Assembly: GCA_022578605.1 (NCBI GenBank)
Contig: MU394091.1
Location: 124,001 to 188,000 of the forward strand
Source: Camillea tinctor
Lineage: Eukaryota > Ascomycota > Sordariomycetes > Xylariales > Xylariaceae
Direction: 5' to 3'
Length of the DNA: 64,000 nucleotides
Each line of letters opens with the position of its first letter. Position 1 is the first letter of the stretch. The translations under genes and the position numbers were made by a program. Below are positions 13,189 through 26,151 of this stretch, in pieces. The notes beneath the pieces are model-generated. The model saw only the letters and a list, made by a program, of their open reading frames with translations. It did not search any database and was not told the origin of the DNA.

Positions 13189-13500
13189 TCAAGCTGATCT
13201 TATGCCGTTCATCCCCACGAGCCTGGATGTCATACACACCGTGCACCTATCCAACTTCGGATGACCGCTGCCTCTGTTCCAAAATGTTTGGATCTGTCCA
13301 AACCATGCTGCAGATTGTTAGATCTACACATCTGCAAGATAGTGCCTGATTCCCCAGCCTTGAGCCGTCCGGCAACAACGGGAAAAACCCTTGGACACGA
13401 CTCGCAACAAGGAGTTGTTCGGTTCGTGAGTTACCGCGATTAACTTACGAGCCGCACCCATGTAACTTGTTTGTTGATGTTTATTCCATCTGGTGCCCAT
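13189..13500 (-). CDS. doubtful two-exon micro-gene
   Basis: Candidate complement(join(13189..13307, 13449..13500)), 56 aa. A perfect GTAAGT donor and a CTAAC branch site 11 nt before a CAG acceptor flank a 141-nt intron, and the phases agree (split Pro codon). The product would start MGTRWNKHQQ and contains PWFGQIQTFW and CTVCMTS. I recognise no family. Just downstream in another frame, a 60-codon stretch ending at 13061 looks protein-like (basic, ending SSPLTPHKK), so this may instead be the remnant of a larger gene broken by frameshifts. The splice signals may also be chance. Confidence 0.2.
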
Positions 13501-16120
13501 CGTGTGGGCGCAGGAATCCTGGCATCTTCTAGGCTTCGTATTGTAGTGTAGGATACTAGTGAAGAAAGGCTATTTGTTATAGGAGGTGGAGGTATGTAAT
13601 TGTGATTGTCCCGCCGCAAGGGAAAATCTCTGCAAAGCTCAGGTTACCATGACGGTGAACGATTAACCTGACTCATTAAACCTGCCTACTTACACTTATA
13701 AATGACTATGATGACCGAGTCGAGAATTATAGTACCTAAACGCATATAATGGAAGTGCTATAACTATAACCTGTATGCCTCGTGACATTTACATACTTAC
13801 GCTACATTCAGAAGGCTACACAGTTGTTGGGAATTGATAGGAGTTCCCACCCACGAGGGGTGCAGCAAAGTCCCTACGAGCGTCAGGGCACCTCTCTGCC
13901 TAGGTTGCCCAGACCGTTTAAGCTATACAACATACATGTAAGTGCATGGTTGGTCCCGGATGGGAACCCCATATCTTGGCAATTCGGAGATAGGTTCATT
14001 AAAGAAGCTTATGCTCATCCTCCAGTCTAACTATGTGCTCTGTTTTACTCTGCATCTCTCTCCCTCTTTCTCTCTTTCTCTCTCAATGTTATAAGAAAAG
14101 TACAGCAGCATCAGTAGTATGAGTGCGTAATAGTAGCAGTAGCAACAACAATGAGTCGTCGTGATAGATCAAGTGGAAAAGCTTAGTTGGTAGGAGGAAT
14201 CTGGGGACCATGGGTAGCGTAAACGATAGAGTCATGAACGTAGCTCGGAAGAGAATCTAATCGTCGTTTCATCGATTGGAAAACAGTTTAGAAACGACGG
14301 CGTTATCTCGAATGATCGCCAATTTAACTCCAGATTCTACTTCGCTTGGGCAGGGTGGCTAGCATTGGATCTGCTTTTCTGGGATTTCTCAGGCCTTTTC
14401 TTGGGACCTTTTTACCTTTTGCCCTTGTCAATATGTATGCGGGCAGTTTGTGATCGACTGCCTTACCTTTTGGCGAGCGACGTTAAGCAAGGATTAGGTG
14501 CCTCCTCCTCATCGGGAGGGCTGCTCTGTCACCCGCAAATCCTGGGATCCCTTGTCAGCTCTAACACCACCGAAACACCCCGTGTGCAAGGCATGAAGGG
14601 GGAAACGAAGTTCCGAGCGAACTCTGGCACGAGCCAAGTCAGATCCTACATTCTATTGTAGTAAACACTGGAGGAACGACAGCCTCGCTTGGCCCGGCAC
14701 ACTCGGATTGCTCCAGCCGATTAGAAAGTCGAGACGTCAGCTGCAGCCTCGACATTTAGTCCTACACTGCTTCTTGGTTAATCCGGAGAACTATCATATT
14801 GATTTTTGAAAAGATGACGGGGGAAACAAGGCCCGTGGCGAGAAAACTCAATGACTGACTTGCCTGCCCATATCTGTGAAGTAGTGCGTGAGTAAACTCC
14901 AAGCTACCGTAGTGTAAGAGCTTTGGGGGCCATAATACCCAAATTAAGCCAGCAAAACTTCAATTATGCCATGAATACTTAACAATGTACGGTAAGGGGA
15001 AAATTACTAAATGGTCAGGTGGGATAGATCAGGGTAAGGCGAAAGAGAGGAAACAGGAGTCCACGTGGAGTTGAGCACATATGGACTGTACTTCCAATAT
15101 CCCCTAAGATACTAACCAAGTACATAGCACTACAATACCTCATGAGGCGGCGGTGAGGCTTGGTAGAGGGCGCTAGAATGACGCCAGAATACCGCCAGAA
15201 CAGCCTAGAGTGACGGGTAGGCTATTGATTTCTCCATTGATGTAAATCCCAAATATGGATTATACACTGTAATAGGTAATATGAGACTGGCAGAGAACTT
15301 CGTATCCTGCTGTGTTGTCAGTAGTTACCAAGGTTTAATTTGATGCGCATAACAATCCCCTGATTAGTTTAAAAGGGATGGCGGCGCAGTCGTGGGTGAT
15401 CGATCTTTACGGTCACTTATGTTGATTATTATGAGAGATTGTCTAAGTTAATGCTTCCGTCAACATGAAGGCGCGTGAAACTCTTTAACATGATAATAAT
15501 AAGGTAAACACTCTTTTCGAATCTAGTTAACGACAGGCCATGTTTTGTTCATTGTACAACTTGCCCATATAGCCAAATCCCCCCGTCATGCGGACTTGCC
15601 GTAACAGAGGATTGGGAAAGAGTCAAATCGTGTTATTCTCCGCCTGTCAATCAACATTAAACCACAACCCACTCTGCAGGGCAGGTTTGGCAGATCCCAT
15701 ACTCTTTAAGCAGAGTTGCACACCTTGATTATACCTAGTTAAGACCCAGCAACATTTCACCTAGTTTGTCTCCAAGAGGCTGGTTAATACTTTTCTGTCA
15801 AGCTAGCCGTTCTAGTGTATCTTATTCTCAGCATTACCGGGGAAAACTTCGTATTTATTAGCTTGACAAGTACTAGGTGAGGAACAAGAACATCGTAGGG
15901 TTTTGCATGTAATTCGCTTTATTTTCGGATGACCTCTTTGCAGTTCCGGCACATAAGATCCTCCTATTTACAGTACCATATACGCTGTAATCTATTATAT
16001 ACGTAGTAATTAGTATCCAGAAGCTCCTCAAACATGACATACCTATACTACAAATTTCCTAGTTCATTGAGACCAGGACCTACACTAATCATTGCTGTTG
16101 TCGCTACTGTTGCTACTGGC

Positions 16121-16151
16121 GTTGTTGCTGTTGTTGCTGTTGTTGCTGTTG
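16121..16151 (+). repeat. 9-bp tandem repeat (GTTGTTGCT)3
   Basis: Three exact copies of GTTGTTGCT plus a partial fourth. Such units encode Gln/Asn or Val/Leu runs when translated, but no long frame uses this one, so it is treated as a non-coding minisatellite. Confidence 0.85.
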
Positions 16152-19100
16152 TAATAGCGGTCATCATCAACTATTGAAAGGTCGACGAGGCAAGGAAGCC
16201 AGAAGAATCACTCAACGCCTGTTATTTCTTCTTGCGGGCGACACGCACGCCACCCTTTTTAACAATAGAATCCCAAATCAAGGATTCGAGAAACGGGGCT
16301 ACTTCGGGGTCTCTTATGACATCCTTGCCAAGGTGACCCAATATAGGCCTTCCCCCTTTTCTCTACCACTAAATATTGGGTTCTCGGTCTCGAAAGCAAC
16401 AAGTCTTGTAGACTGGTGAGAGAGTCATGTAACTGCATACCTCATACTTATAGCACTTACATAGCTCTCCTTGTGGAAGATGCCGCAGAACTCTAAAGCC
16501 ACCTGAGTAGGGCTTTCTAAGCGATGGGCGCTAATGCGGCATTATGCTGATCTCATGTCACCCAATTCCCGCATGCATCAGTGAATGCCGCCAGCGTCGA
16601 TCTCGACCATGCTAGTTAGTTTAGTCCACCCAGTTCTGCACAGATGGCCTCGTGTTTCGGGTACCTGCTCATTGCTCAATCTTCATTGATGTCACTTACT
16701 TAGCTATTCATATTTCTCGTTGAAGTAGATGGATACGTAGGTAGATTCAACGTATGGCTACGAGCCATCCCGTACTAACAATGCAGCCTCACCAACTCCT
16801 CCTCTCCTACTTACTATGTAGGTAACTCTTTATCCCCTATGTGAATTTATATACCTTCCAAGGATGACTTACCAACGAAGCATCTCCATAACAGCATATT
16901 AAGGTTCGTAAGGTGCTTAGTGCAGTCCACATTTGTAGATGGTTATTATTATCTTCATCCAATAAACAAATTCCTGTTAGAGAGTTCAGGAATCTGGGGT
17001 ATGTAGGTCTTGCATAATCATCTCTTTCTTTCTCTCTGACACGGAAACTAGACCAACACCATGCCGTAACCTTTAGCGGCGAGTGCCGTGTTTTGCTTGT
17101 AGGAAAATCCCATTGTAAGGAACTTTTCGCTACTCGGTGACTTGATTCCCGCCCCTGTGTCATGCTAGGCACGAGTCCGTTCTTAGGATGTGCAGAAACC
17201 AGCCCTAAGGCGTAAGATCCTGTATGGAAACCGGGACAAGATTTGGGTTGACGAGTTGCGTTCGGGATTATCTCCGATTAACCCTACCTGTTTCAGAGCG
17301 GGAATTTCGTCACGTTGCGTGCGTCGAGGAAACAAATCGTCGGGCCTCGCGCGACAAGTCGCTATAGTATCGTGGGTGGAGAAACGATAGGTGATAAAAG
17401 AAGACATTGACCATAGGTAGTATGGACATAATTTAGACACCGCTCTACTAGCAGCACGCTGTCTCGGCCACCGCCTCTTGTACATCATATTTAGGTATAA
17501 CGATACATCGAGCCTAAAGCATTGGCAGTGGTTACTATGTACGTATAGGGTTACAGTGCACCCACTGATGTGTTGCCATGATTGGTTAAGGGTAGCAGAA
17601 AGGGACAAGCGATCTGAGCCAGGATAATAGTCTCGAACCATTGACATGACTATCTTCGATGAACGAAGCATCCGATTTACACCAGGGCCTACACTATATA
17701 TTAAGGGCAACGCCTTATTGATGTACGATACCAGATCGCTCCCTGTCATCTCATTTATAAATGGAAACGTGATTTCATTCAATGTTAATGCTATCCCACA
17801 TAGCCTCAAAGACAACGCAACTCCTAAACAACATACTGCTAAGAACCAGATTCTAGTAGGTGGCGTAGTCGTAATATTAATACAGTTGTACTAGTACCTC
17901 CCCTAGGGAGTTAAATCGTGGCTGTTCTCAGGCCATGCGGCATTCCCGCTAGCAAAGAGCCGCCGCTGGTATGGTAAATAAGAATCTGCGATGCTCGGTA
18001 AGACCATCAGAGCTAATTGAGGATGACGAATAGTTCATTTTAAACCCATAAACTCCTTTATTTAGACCCCCGAACCCCATTGAGTTATACTACCCCGCCA
18101 ATGTTAAAGCCTGATGGCTACTTATGTACCGAACAGAAACTTAGCTGGTGCCTGACAATGAGAAGTGATGCTACTGTTGTCAACTCGGCACTATCCCTTC
18201 CTTAAAGAGCCCCGGGCCGAACAATGTTGTTATGCTTGGGTGCTTAACTTGATAATACGTTATTCGTAGCTCAGCTTGATTCAATAAAAGGAGACAAGAC
18301 CACTAGATACCCAAGGAGGAAGAGAAAGAGGTTAAGACTTATTTAGGTTTATCTAGGTGAGCCGGCATCCTAGATAATAATGTAAGACTTACTTACCGCG
18401 TAGCTAAACACAATGAAGATATCTACAAGGGTCTGGGCGCTGTGTGGCAGGTACTGATGGGTACAAATTCGGTAATCGGTCGGCAACATATCTCATTTCG
18501 TTCTGCTCAACGGAATATAAACAGATACATAGGCCTCTCAAGCTTCTGGTAGCCCTCCTATGAGCCATCGGCCGTCAGCAATACGCTACTGTACCGCAGT
18601 CCCCAGTGGCAATAAACCGCAAGGATGATGCTCCGAACCATACTTAGACTCCAGACTATAGTTAACTGATAGCTTGGGCTCGTCTATCATCCATCTCATC
18701 CGGTCCGATCTCATCTTATTCTGTCGATCCAACGAGGATATACAGAATATCTTTACCAAAGCCATTTGGGTGCCAGATTTTCAGGGCCCATGGATGCCAG
18801 AAGGAAACTAGAGACGTACCGCTTCTCAAAGCCCGCGCCAGTTTAGTTCAATAATCCTCGTCATTATGGTCTGATGTGGCAGTTTCTATCAGATATCCGA
18901 AGACCTAGATCGCGTCTAGGCGGTCTTGGAAAACAGTATGCATGTTTTCCGATGCAGAGCTCTTGAAAAGCACCAGGTTACAGCGCATACTCTTTCTCAG
19001 GCGAGGTCACAACCTGACGAGCCACTAGATTTCGGATCATGAAGGTCTTCTGCCATCGAAACTCGAAAGTTTAGTCGAGTAGCCTGCTACTGGAGGATCC

Positions 19101-22100
19101 GCGTGATGTTCGGTGAAGCATCATTAATACTCTTCTAAGTTGCGGTTAAAGAATATTGTAGATGGTATTCAGGGATTCTCTATGTGGAGACTGACCTCGG
19201 AGCAGCGCCTTACTCCGGTCTACCTCGAGACCAGCCGAACCAAGCTTGCCAACGCGATGGCAGATGTGCTTTCGCGCCCAGACTTTTCGCATCCCGCCAT
19301 TCGCTTAGCATGATGCAATATATTCTTAACACAGTAGAGCTGCAGTGTCATAGCAATCTACAGGCCGCTTTCGAATGATCAAATAACATTTGTTAACCCC
19401 GAGTCGGCCGAAATCTACAATACCTAAACTAAACATAGGGCATCCTCTAGACCATCAGGGATCGATAGGAGTCGGGACTAAACGCCTGTAACAAGGTGGG
19501 AACGACTTACATGAAAAAAGGTGATCGCCCTATTCAGACCAGACACCTGCAGCCCTTGTATGGATCACGTTATTGTTAAGTGCCTATAGTAGTACTGCTG
19601 TAGAGGCTACAGTCGATGCACATGATTGCTGGAACTTCCCGACTAATACTACTCCGATGACAGTGCATCAATATGAAGGCGGGTACGCAAATGCGTGCCC
19701 CAGAACATGATCAGCAGGGTCGTAGAGCTACGAAAGCATGTATGTACGGGACCTTGTTGACGGCCGGCAACACCGGTAGGGTAGACCCGATAGGTTGTTA
19801 ATTCTTTTGTATACCAGGGGTATAATCATCAAGTTAGCTATCAAGATTCGAGATTGTCAATAGTACCGATGCAGATCCGCCGATTCATGTGGGATACATG
19901 CGCAAGCGGAGTGACAGGTTGTGCATACATACGCAAGAACTTCGTGGATCGGTGCATAATACCCTGGTACACAACATCACTGATGCTTCCACGTTGCTTC
20001 CATGATGTTAGCTCCCCGGTGTAGATAAAATCCTCGGCAAGTTATTTCCCCCCTCCCTCTTCTTCTCGTCCTAGAAATGGCGCATAGAGATCATAAGAGT
20101 CAGCTCCTTAGCTGCCAAATAGACAGGAAGGCTTCAATAAATTGAAGCTAGACAAGTAATCTAATGTTGGTGCTCCTTAAATTAAAGAAAGGAAAAATCA
20201 GCATAATGCATCTCCTAACTCGGTTTAGATGTATAAGGAATATTTCCCTATAGGTAATGTCGCTTCTTTTCCATCTCGTGCTCGGGTGGTTACGTACTTC
20301 TTCGGTTCAGCCCATTGATGATACATTACTGTTGCATATCACATATCATTCTAACTCAGCCCGGGATTAAGCTCCTTTTCTCATCGAACTCGAGGTCTCC
20401 CGAATGGGCCACGCCTAATAAGATCCTCGATTGTAATCCAACCCAAGCCGTTGGACTGGGACATCAAGCGCTCCCTCAGGAAACAGGGGTTCCGGATAAA
20501 TGGAAATCCTAGACATCCCCCCCTTGGATCAGTTTCGGCGAATTCGAGCAGGATTTTAATACGCCGTGCAATGACGTTTGGCTACTACGTTCCTCTAAGG
20601 TTAAAGAAATCGGTTGAAACCGCTATAAAGATGAGCATGTTTATGGGTATCTCGAGTTTATCAGTCCCCTCCCCCCCAACAAACTTCTCAAGATGCCATT
20701 TCTGAGGGTCTCCTTACGCAGCACCCCTGATGTGCCCAATGTATGGTTATGGTAGATCACCCGAACAGATCCTTGGCTGTGTACCTGGGTCCTCGCCAGT
20801 AGCTACACGTGTGCCGCATCCTACACTACAGAATCTGCTCATAACCAAAGTATCGGATATTCATAAGATGCCGCTTATCGAGAACCACGCTATGTATGCA
20901 TGGGACTCTGCCACCGACTACCTAATATATAGGTACATACTTCAAAGCCCTACAGAGTACCTCCTTTACCAAAAAGCCGTGCCATCAAGCCCATCAATAA
21001 AGTTATCCCTAGTTAAAGCAAGGTACCCCCGTCTGCGGGCGCCTGTGCGCAGCTCCCACAGATGGTAGTCAAAATGACGATCCGTCATCCCCTTTTTGTC
21101 AGCCCCATCTGAGTGCGGAGCCAGTAGCCGGTGCAGTCAGCCTCTACCGTAGTAACATGAACGTGACCTATATATGTACACTGGTGACATTACACAGACG
21201 GGACGGACGACCCGACAAAAAAGTCACGATCTGGATCCTTTGTAACCACACCGACCTACCCAGAGTTGATGTGCTCCAAGGGCAATACCTATCCAAGCCT
21301 ACCCGGGGATAACTTAAACCCCCTAGACGGCAGCAAGATCCCGGAGGCATGGTCTGTCGAACTGACCGCTAGGCAGTCGGCGTCATGATAGCCAAGTGCT
21401 ATTAGAGCACCGTCGCCTTGGCCCTTCAACTTTCAACATCAACCTAGAAGTAACCCGAGTTGTTCTTGGATAAATCAAAAAATCAATTTAATTTTCTGGA
21501 ACGAGCAGTCTATGAGGTCTTGAAGGCACCCCCGTCTCCTAGCGGCAAGTCAATTTGCACACAGCGTCTGCCCAACGTGTCAATAGCCATGTGCTTAACG
21601 ATCTACTCGGAGTCTATTCCCGGAGACAGAAGAGGGGACGGGAGAGACACGGAAACAAAACGTGTGTATTAGTGCACGTGGCTGGTACTGGGAGCGTGCC
21701 CTTGCCTTGCAAAGACGACATGTCATCTCATAATCTCTGAAAACCTCAATGAAGGAGGGACATTGCTTCTTTTGCTTCTTCCATGAACCGGGGCTGGAAG
21801 CGAGGTGCAGTTTTTTATGACCTGTCTCGTGATCTACTAGGTTTCTGAGTACTTCATTGTTCCCTTTTCTACTCTCATTCCTTTTGCTTTCCCCCCACGG
21901 TCTCGCTCTCAGACAGCTAAAACAATGCCCTCTCTATCAGGCGATCGGCAGAAAAGCAATCTCCAGTAGGTTGATAGGTCAATGAAGGTGATAATGCTTA
22001 TGAGACGAAGCAGTCTGCATCCACCTCAGCTTGACAAACGATACGCCTTAACATGCATTTGAGAGGTACCATCGATTCCCCGCCCTTGCTGCCTGTATGC

Positions 22101-23399
22101 CTGGATACGGTACTTAAGCCGTTAATGAGCCGCAAAGCAGCAAGTGATCCGTCCTAGCACATGCACATACGTGTATATGTACATAGAACATACGCCCACG
22201 CCTCCCGGAATCACACATCATCAGCCTGGTAGTCAAACCCCCGGGGGGAAGGGTGGGATTGTTACTCAAGTGCAGACGACATTTCGCCACTACTGTCTCT
22301 TACAGATTCGCTCCATCTAGACCAAGTGAAGGCGTCAGGGGAAAGCAAACGAGGCGTTACACGTATAGCATCCAAAGTACATAGTTCTGCTAAATACATG
22401 GCCCCCTTCAACTCTGCCCTACAACCGTGTATCTATAAAACTACAATATACTATCTCAGAGGCTGAGTATCTGCCCGCCACCACTGCTTGGTGAATCCTT
22501 GGTGAACCAGGACCTCCTTAGTCGGGGATACACAATTTGGATTCGCTTATCAAGAATCTCACCAGAAGCAAGTCATCAGTCGATCTGACCAACAGCTTCT
22601 CCGATGGCGAGGCATCCCCCGCCTGCTGACCACCTTAGTTTTAGAATTGTCTGCTCTTCTATTCCCGTAGAATAGCTACGAACCTGGTTGGTTGGTCGTG
22701 CCACCATTAGTAGAATGTAATATCCATAGTATATGTGATATCACCACCTACACTACATACAACAACACGCACACGCACACGCGCGTACAGTATATAATCT
22801 ACGGAGGTCCGACGGCCGGGATACGTAAGCAACCCACTCTATGGAAGGGCGTCTCGGTTTCTATTGGGATTCTAGGTCGGGCCCAACGGTCAGGAAAGCC
22901 CTTGAAGGCGATCAGAAGAAAATGGCCTGGGACTGATCTCCCGTTGCCTCTCAGACCTGCGTAACCGGGGACCTTGTTTTCTCTGTCTAGTTCGCTGATC
23001 ACTGTGAAAATTAGGGGAGGGGAGGGGGGGGATGGATACCCTCCAAAATTTGACGAAAGGGAGGCATTTCACTTCCCCCGCCCCCCCCTTATGATAGGAC
23101 AGCCCGGGCAGGGTGACAAAGGTAAAGGAGGTGGGCTTCTAGGACTTACAACGTAGACAGTAGGATCATAGTAAGTCGCGCGTTGTCACGGTACATCTTC
23201 CGATTACGCGGGTGGGAACGCAGTCCGAAGTGTTGTCGGTCTCGTGTCTTTCTCATCTTTCCCATGGCGGTGACGCGCAGAGACTGTGCGGTGACCAGTG
23301 CTACTGCTGAATGGGTCCAGGCACAGCTGGTACTTGATGCGTCCCTCGTTGCTGTGGAGTACTGGGTCCGTTATATTGGTAAGATGTGATGTTTATTTA

Positions 23400-26151
23400 A
23401 CCTTCTGAGGAATGTTACCTGGTGTGTGTTTCAAGTTACCACGGGAAGACCGTAATCTAATAGACTTGGCATAAATATAGCATGATAATTATATCAGTGA
23501 CCAAGTTTACACAAGGATCGCCCTTGGGTAATGCAAGAATTGTTGGTTCCTATCTACTTGCCCTTGATCTAAATTATCAAGTGTAGGTTCACTTACAGGG
23601 AAATAAGATGATCATAGAATAGTTCGTGTTGACTGAATATCGACTTCACATACACTAGACCAAATTACAGAGCGCAGCCAGCAATTAAGTGATCCATGTT
23701 TGTTTGGCAATTGCCTAGTAGTTCCGCGAGATTTCGAGAATTACTAGCCTCATCCCGTTTACGCCTAAGTACTCGTGCATTGCTGTTTATTTTGCTTGAT
23801 CCGTACTCAAGATGCTTCTCTTAGTAGTTTGTAACATGGCGACCAGCATAGACTAGATTATTATGGCAGTGTCACGATGTGAGCCCTAGATAGAGGAAAC
23901 GTATCTGTTGTTACGCGAAGAACCAAGGCATCTAGGTGACCACGCAAAGTAGTGTGGTTTGTTTACATACAAACAGTTTCTGTGTTGTTTTTTCTAAGCT
24001 AAGCTCAGCTTCTGATAGATAGTGTGCTGAGTGGAAATATAGTTCAATATCAATAAGCGTTTCAACAGAGCTGTATTGAGTGACCATATCATCAGAAGCC
24101 TCTATAAATTGGCCACCCCGGGTAAGTATAGCAAAACGATAAGGAAGCTCATCAGTATTTAGATACTAGACGACTACTTCATGATGACGGCTGTTCCCGT
24201 TTCTGCGGCGCCCGGACTTTATTATATTAAATTACAATTTACCTAGGTAGCTATCCCAGCAACTAATAACACCTAGACCAAGAGGTTTCTTTGAACCCAG
24301 TATCATATTAGCAATTGACATAATGAATACTAAGTAGGATAACTCTAACTATCCCTATTACTAGGACTGAAATAAAATAGGTTGAGTCACCTATGCTTAC
24401 TCGCATCGATCAGTGTTAGTTCCTACTAATTTATCCCCAACCCCTTTTTAACAATTGGATGTCATTCGTTAGAATCAACGTCTATATAGTCTCCAGTAAT
24501 AAACTTGGAAGGGTTTTGCTATTTCCAGTAAACGTTCATTTATATTTATAAACTTGTTTGGCCCTTATTACACGTAGTTAGGCTGGTATACATTCACCTC
24601 ATATGACGATAAGGCGATTTGAAACTACATTAATATATAGAGGAGTTATGTAATATCAAGATTATATAACAATAACGCGCTAAATATCCTGGAGTAAACT
24701 AAACTTAAGGAAACAATATTGTTCGAGTTGTATTACAATTCTGGTGCCCAAATTTCCCTACAGTTAGTCTATGGCACCAGGCAGCACTGGCAACAATGGG
24801 GCTCCTGAATGAATAGTCGAACTCATTTTAGAAGGTAGTCTAGTAGAATTATCCTTGTCTCGCTCGAAATTTAGAAGGAAAGTGGTTGTTTCTTTACAAG
24901 CTTGAGATTTCATATTTACGTACCGGCTTAGATATCTGTGTATAGAGAATTTTAATATAGTTCCTGATTTCAGTATCACTAAGTTAGCAAACCTAACTTG
25001 ATTCATGAATATTTTGGGCATGTTGAATAAGCGTTTCCAGTTGAACAATATTAAAGCCGGATAAAACTATTTTCTATTTTCTTTCACTCCGTGTATAAGA
25101 GTGTCAGTGTTAAGTTGATGAATAGGGGCAATACAACACGGTAATCCCTGTCAACTATAGTGTCAATAAGCCTTGAGAAAGGTTTTGGCCATGTGAATAA
25201 ATTACCGTGAAGTAAATAACTCTCAATTAGCTGTCTTAGTGATAATAAATGACAGATTTGATAAACGTATTCTTCACACGTAATTCATGTGATTCTACAT
25301 TTTTCATCCTTCTTAAGTAATACTACTCGTGGCGGAAATAATTTATTGTCTATAATGTTCATCATTTTAGCGCTTCTATGCTAGCAATGAGCAATGAGCA
25401 ATGCAACTAGACTTCCGAAACTAGTACACTTATTACTAGGGATAATTTGAGGCATATGGTTGAATATACCTCGGAAGGGAACAAAGAGGATGTTCTCAGG
25501 TATAAATAACGATATCACAAGCAGTGGTTATCATAATCTCTCGTATGACAATAGTAATAATAACATGGTTACCTAGGTTCTTGCTTGGCCATATGATACT
25601 TGAATTGATGGTTTTAATTCATGAACAGAATGAATGTTAATTTAGAGCTACTCATAGTAGATGAGCACATACACCACCTTGGCATATGAATCCATGTATA
25701 GACTCGTATTTACTAACTTGTAACATACGTGGAAAGTTATATGATTCAAGTCATTAACGCTCGCCACAAGCTGGAATATACCGTGAACTTTATATATTTC
25801 CAACTATTTACCCAAGCCATGCTATATGTACAGATTCAGTTGGCCTATATAAATATCTGTCATAACATAGGACTTGACTAAGTTCACAACCGATTCTAAT
25901 TCGAACTGTTTAGTAAGAGGGTTCGTCATTCCAATACTCAGTCGCATGAAAGACCCTAGAATATCAAAGTGTCAGCTGGATTCTTTTAGGATTTTCTTAA
26001 ATAGTCATTAATTGTATGTAGGTGAGTGTTTTAAAAAAAATTGTATAGGCAGGTCGAAAGGTAGGGGAAGTGAAAGATATATATCTCCAGGGGGTGGGGG
26101 TGAAGCTGCTGTAACTGTCCTTTCCTATAACATTTCATTTAGAGAATAGTC
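23400..26151. other. AT-rich tract without genes
   Basis: Many lines here are only about 30-40% GC by eye (for example 24541-24720 and 25200-25260), clearly lower than the flanks, with dense TA dinucleotides and stops in all frames. This resembles DNA decayed by repeat-induced point mutation, although no transposon protein can be read. It ends at the 3' side of the esterase gene. ACCTAGGT palindromes lie at 24241 and 25571. Confidence 0.45.

Larger units (their letters stand above)
12076..23399. other. long gene-poor region
   Basis: The first few hundred bases are the promoter of the FlbC-like gene. Beyond, frames are short and without recognised domains. The longest is 210 codons on the minus strand at 17183-17815; it has no known motif and is rich in Cys, Arg and Ser, as random frames often are. 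Composition is close to the window average, so this is not plainly repeat-mutated DNA. Microsatellites lie at 12659-12676 and 16121-16151. Confidence 0.4.

Noticed and set aside
17183..17815. 210-codon minus-strand open frame
   Set aside because: No recognised domain, unusual Cys/Arg/Ser composition, no splice-supported extension and an equally protein-like frame on the other strand; probably chance.
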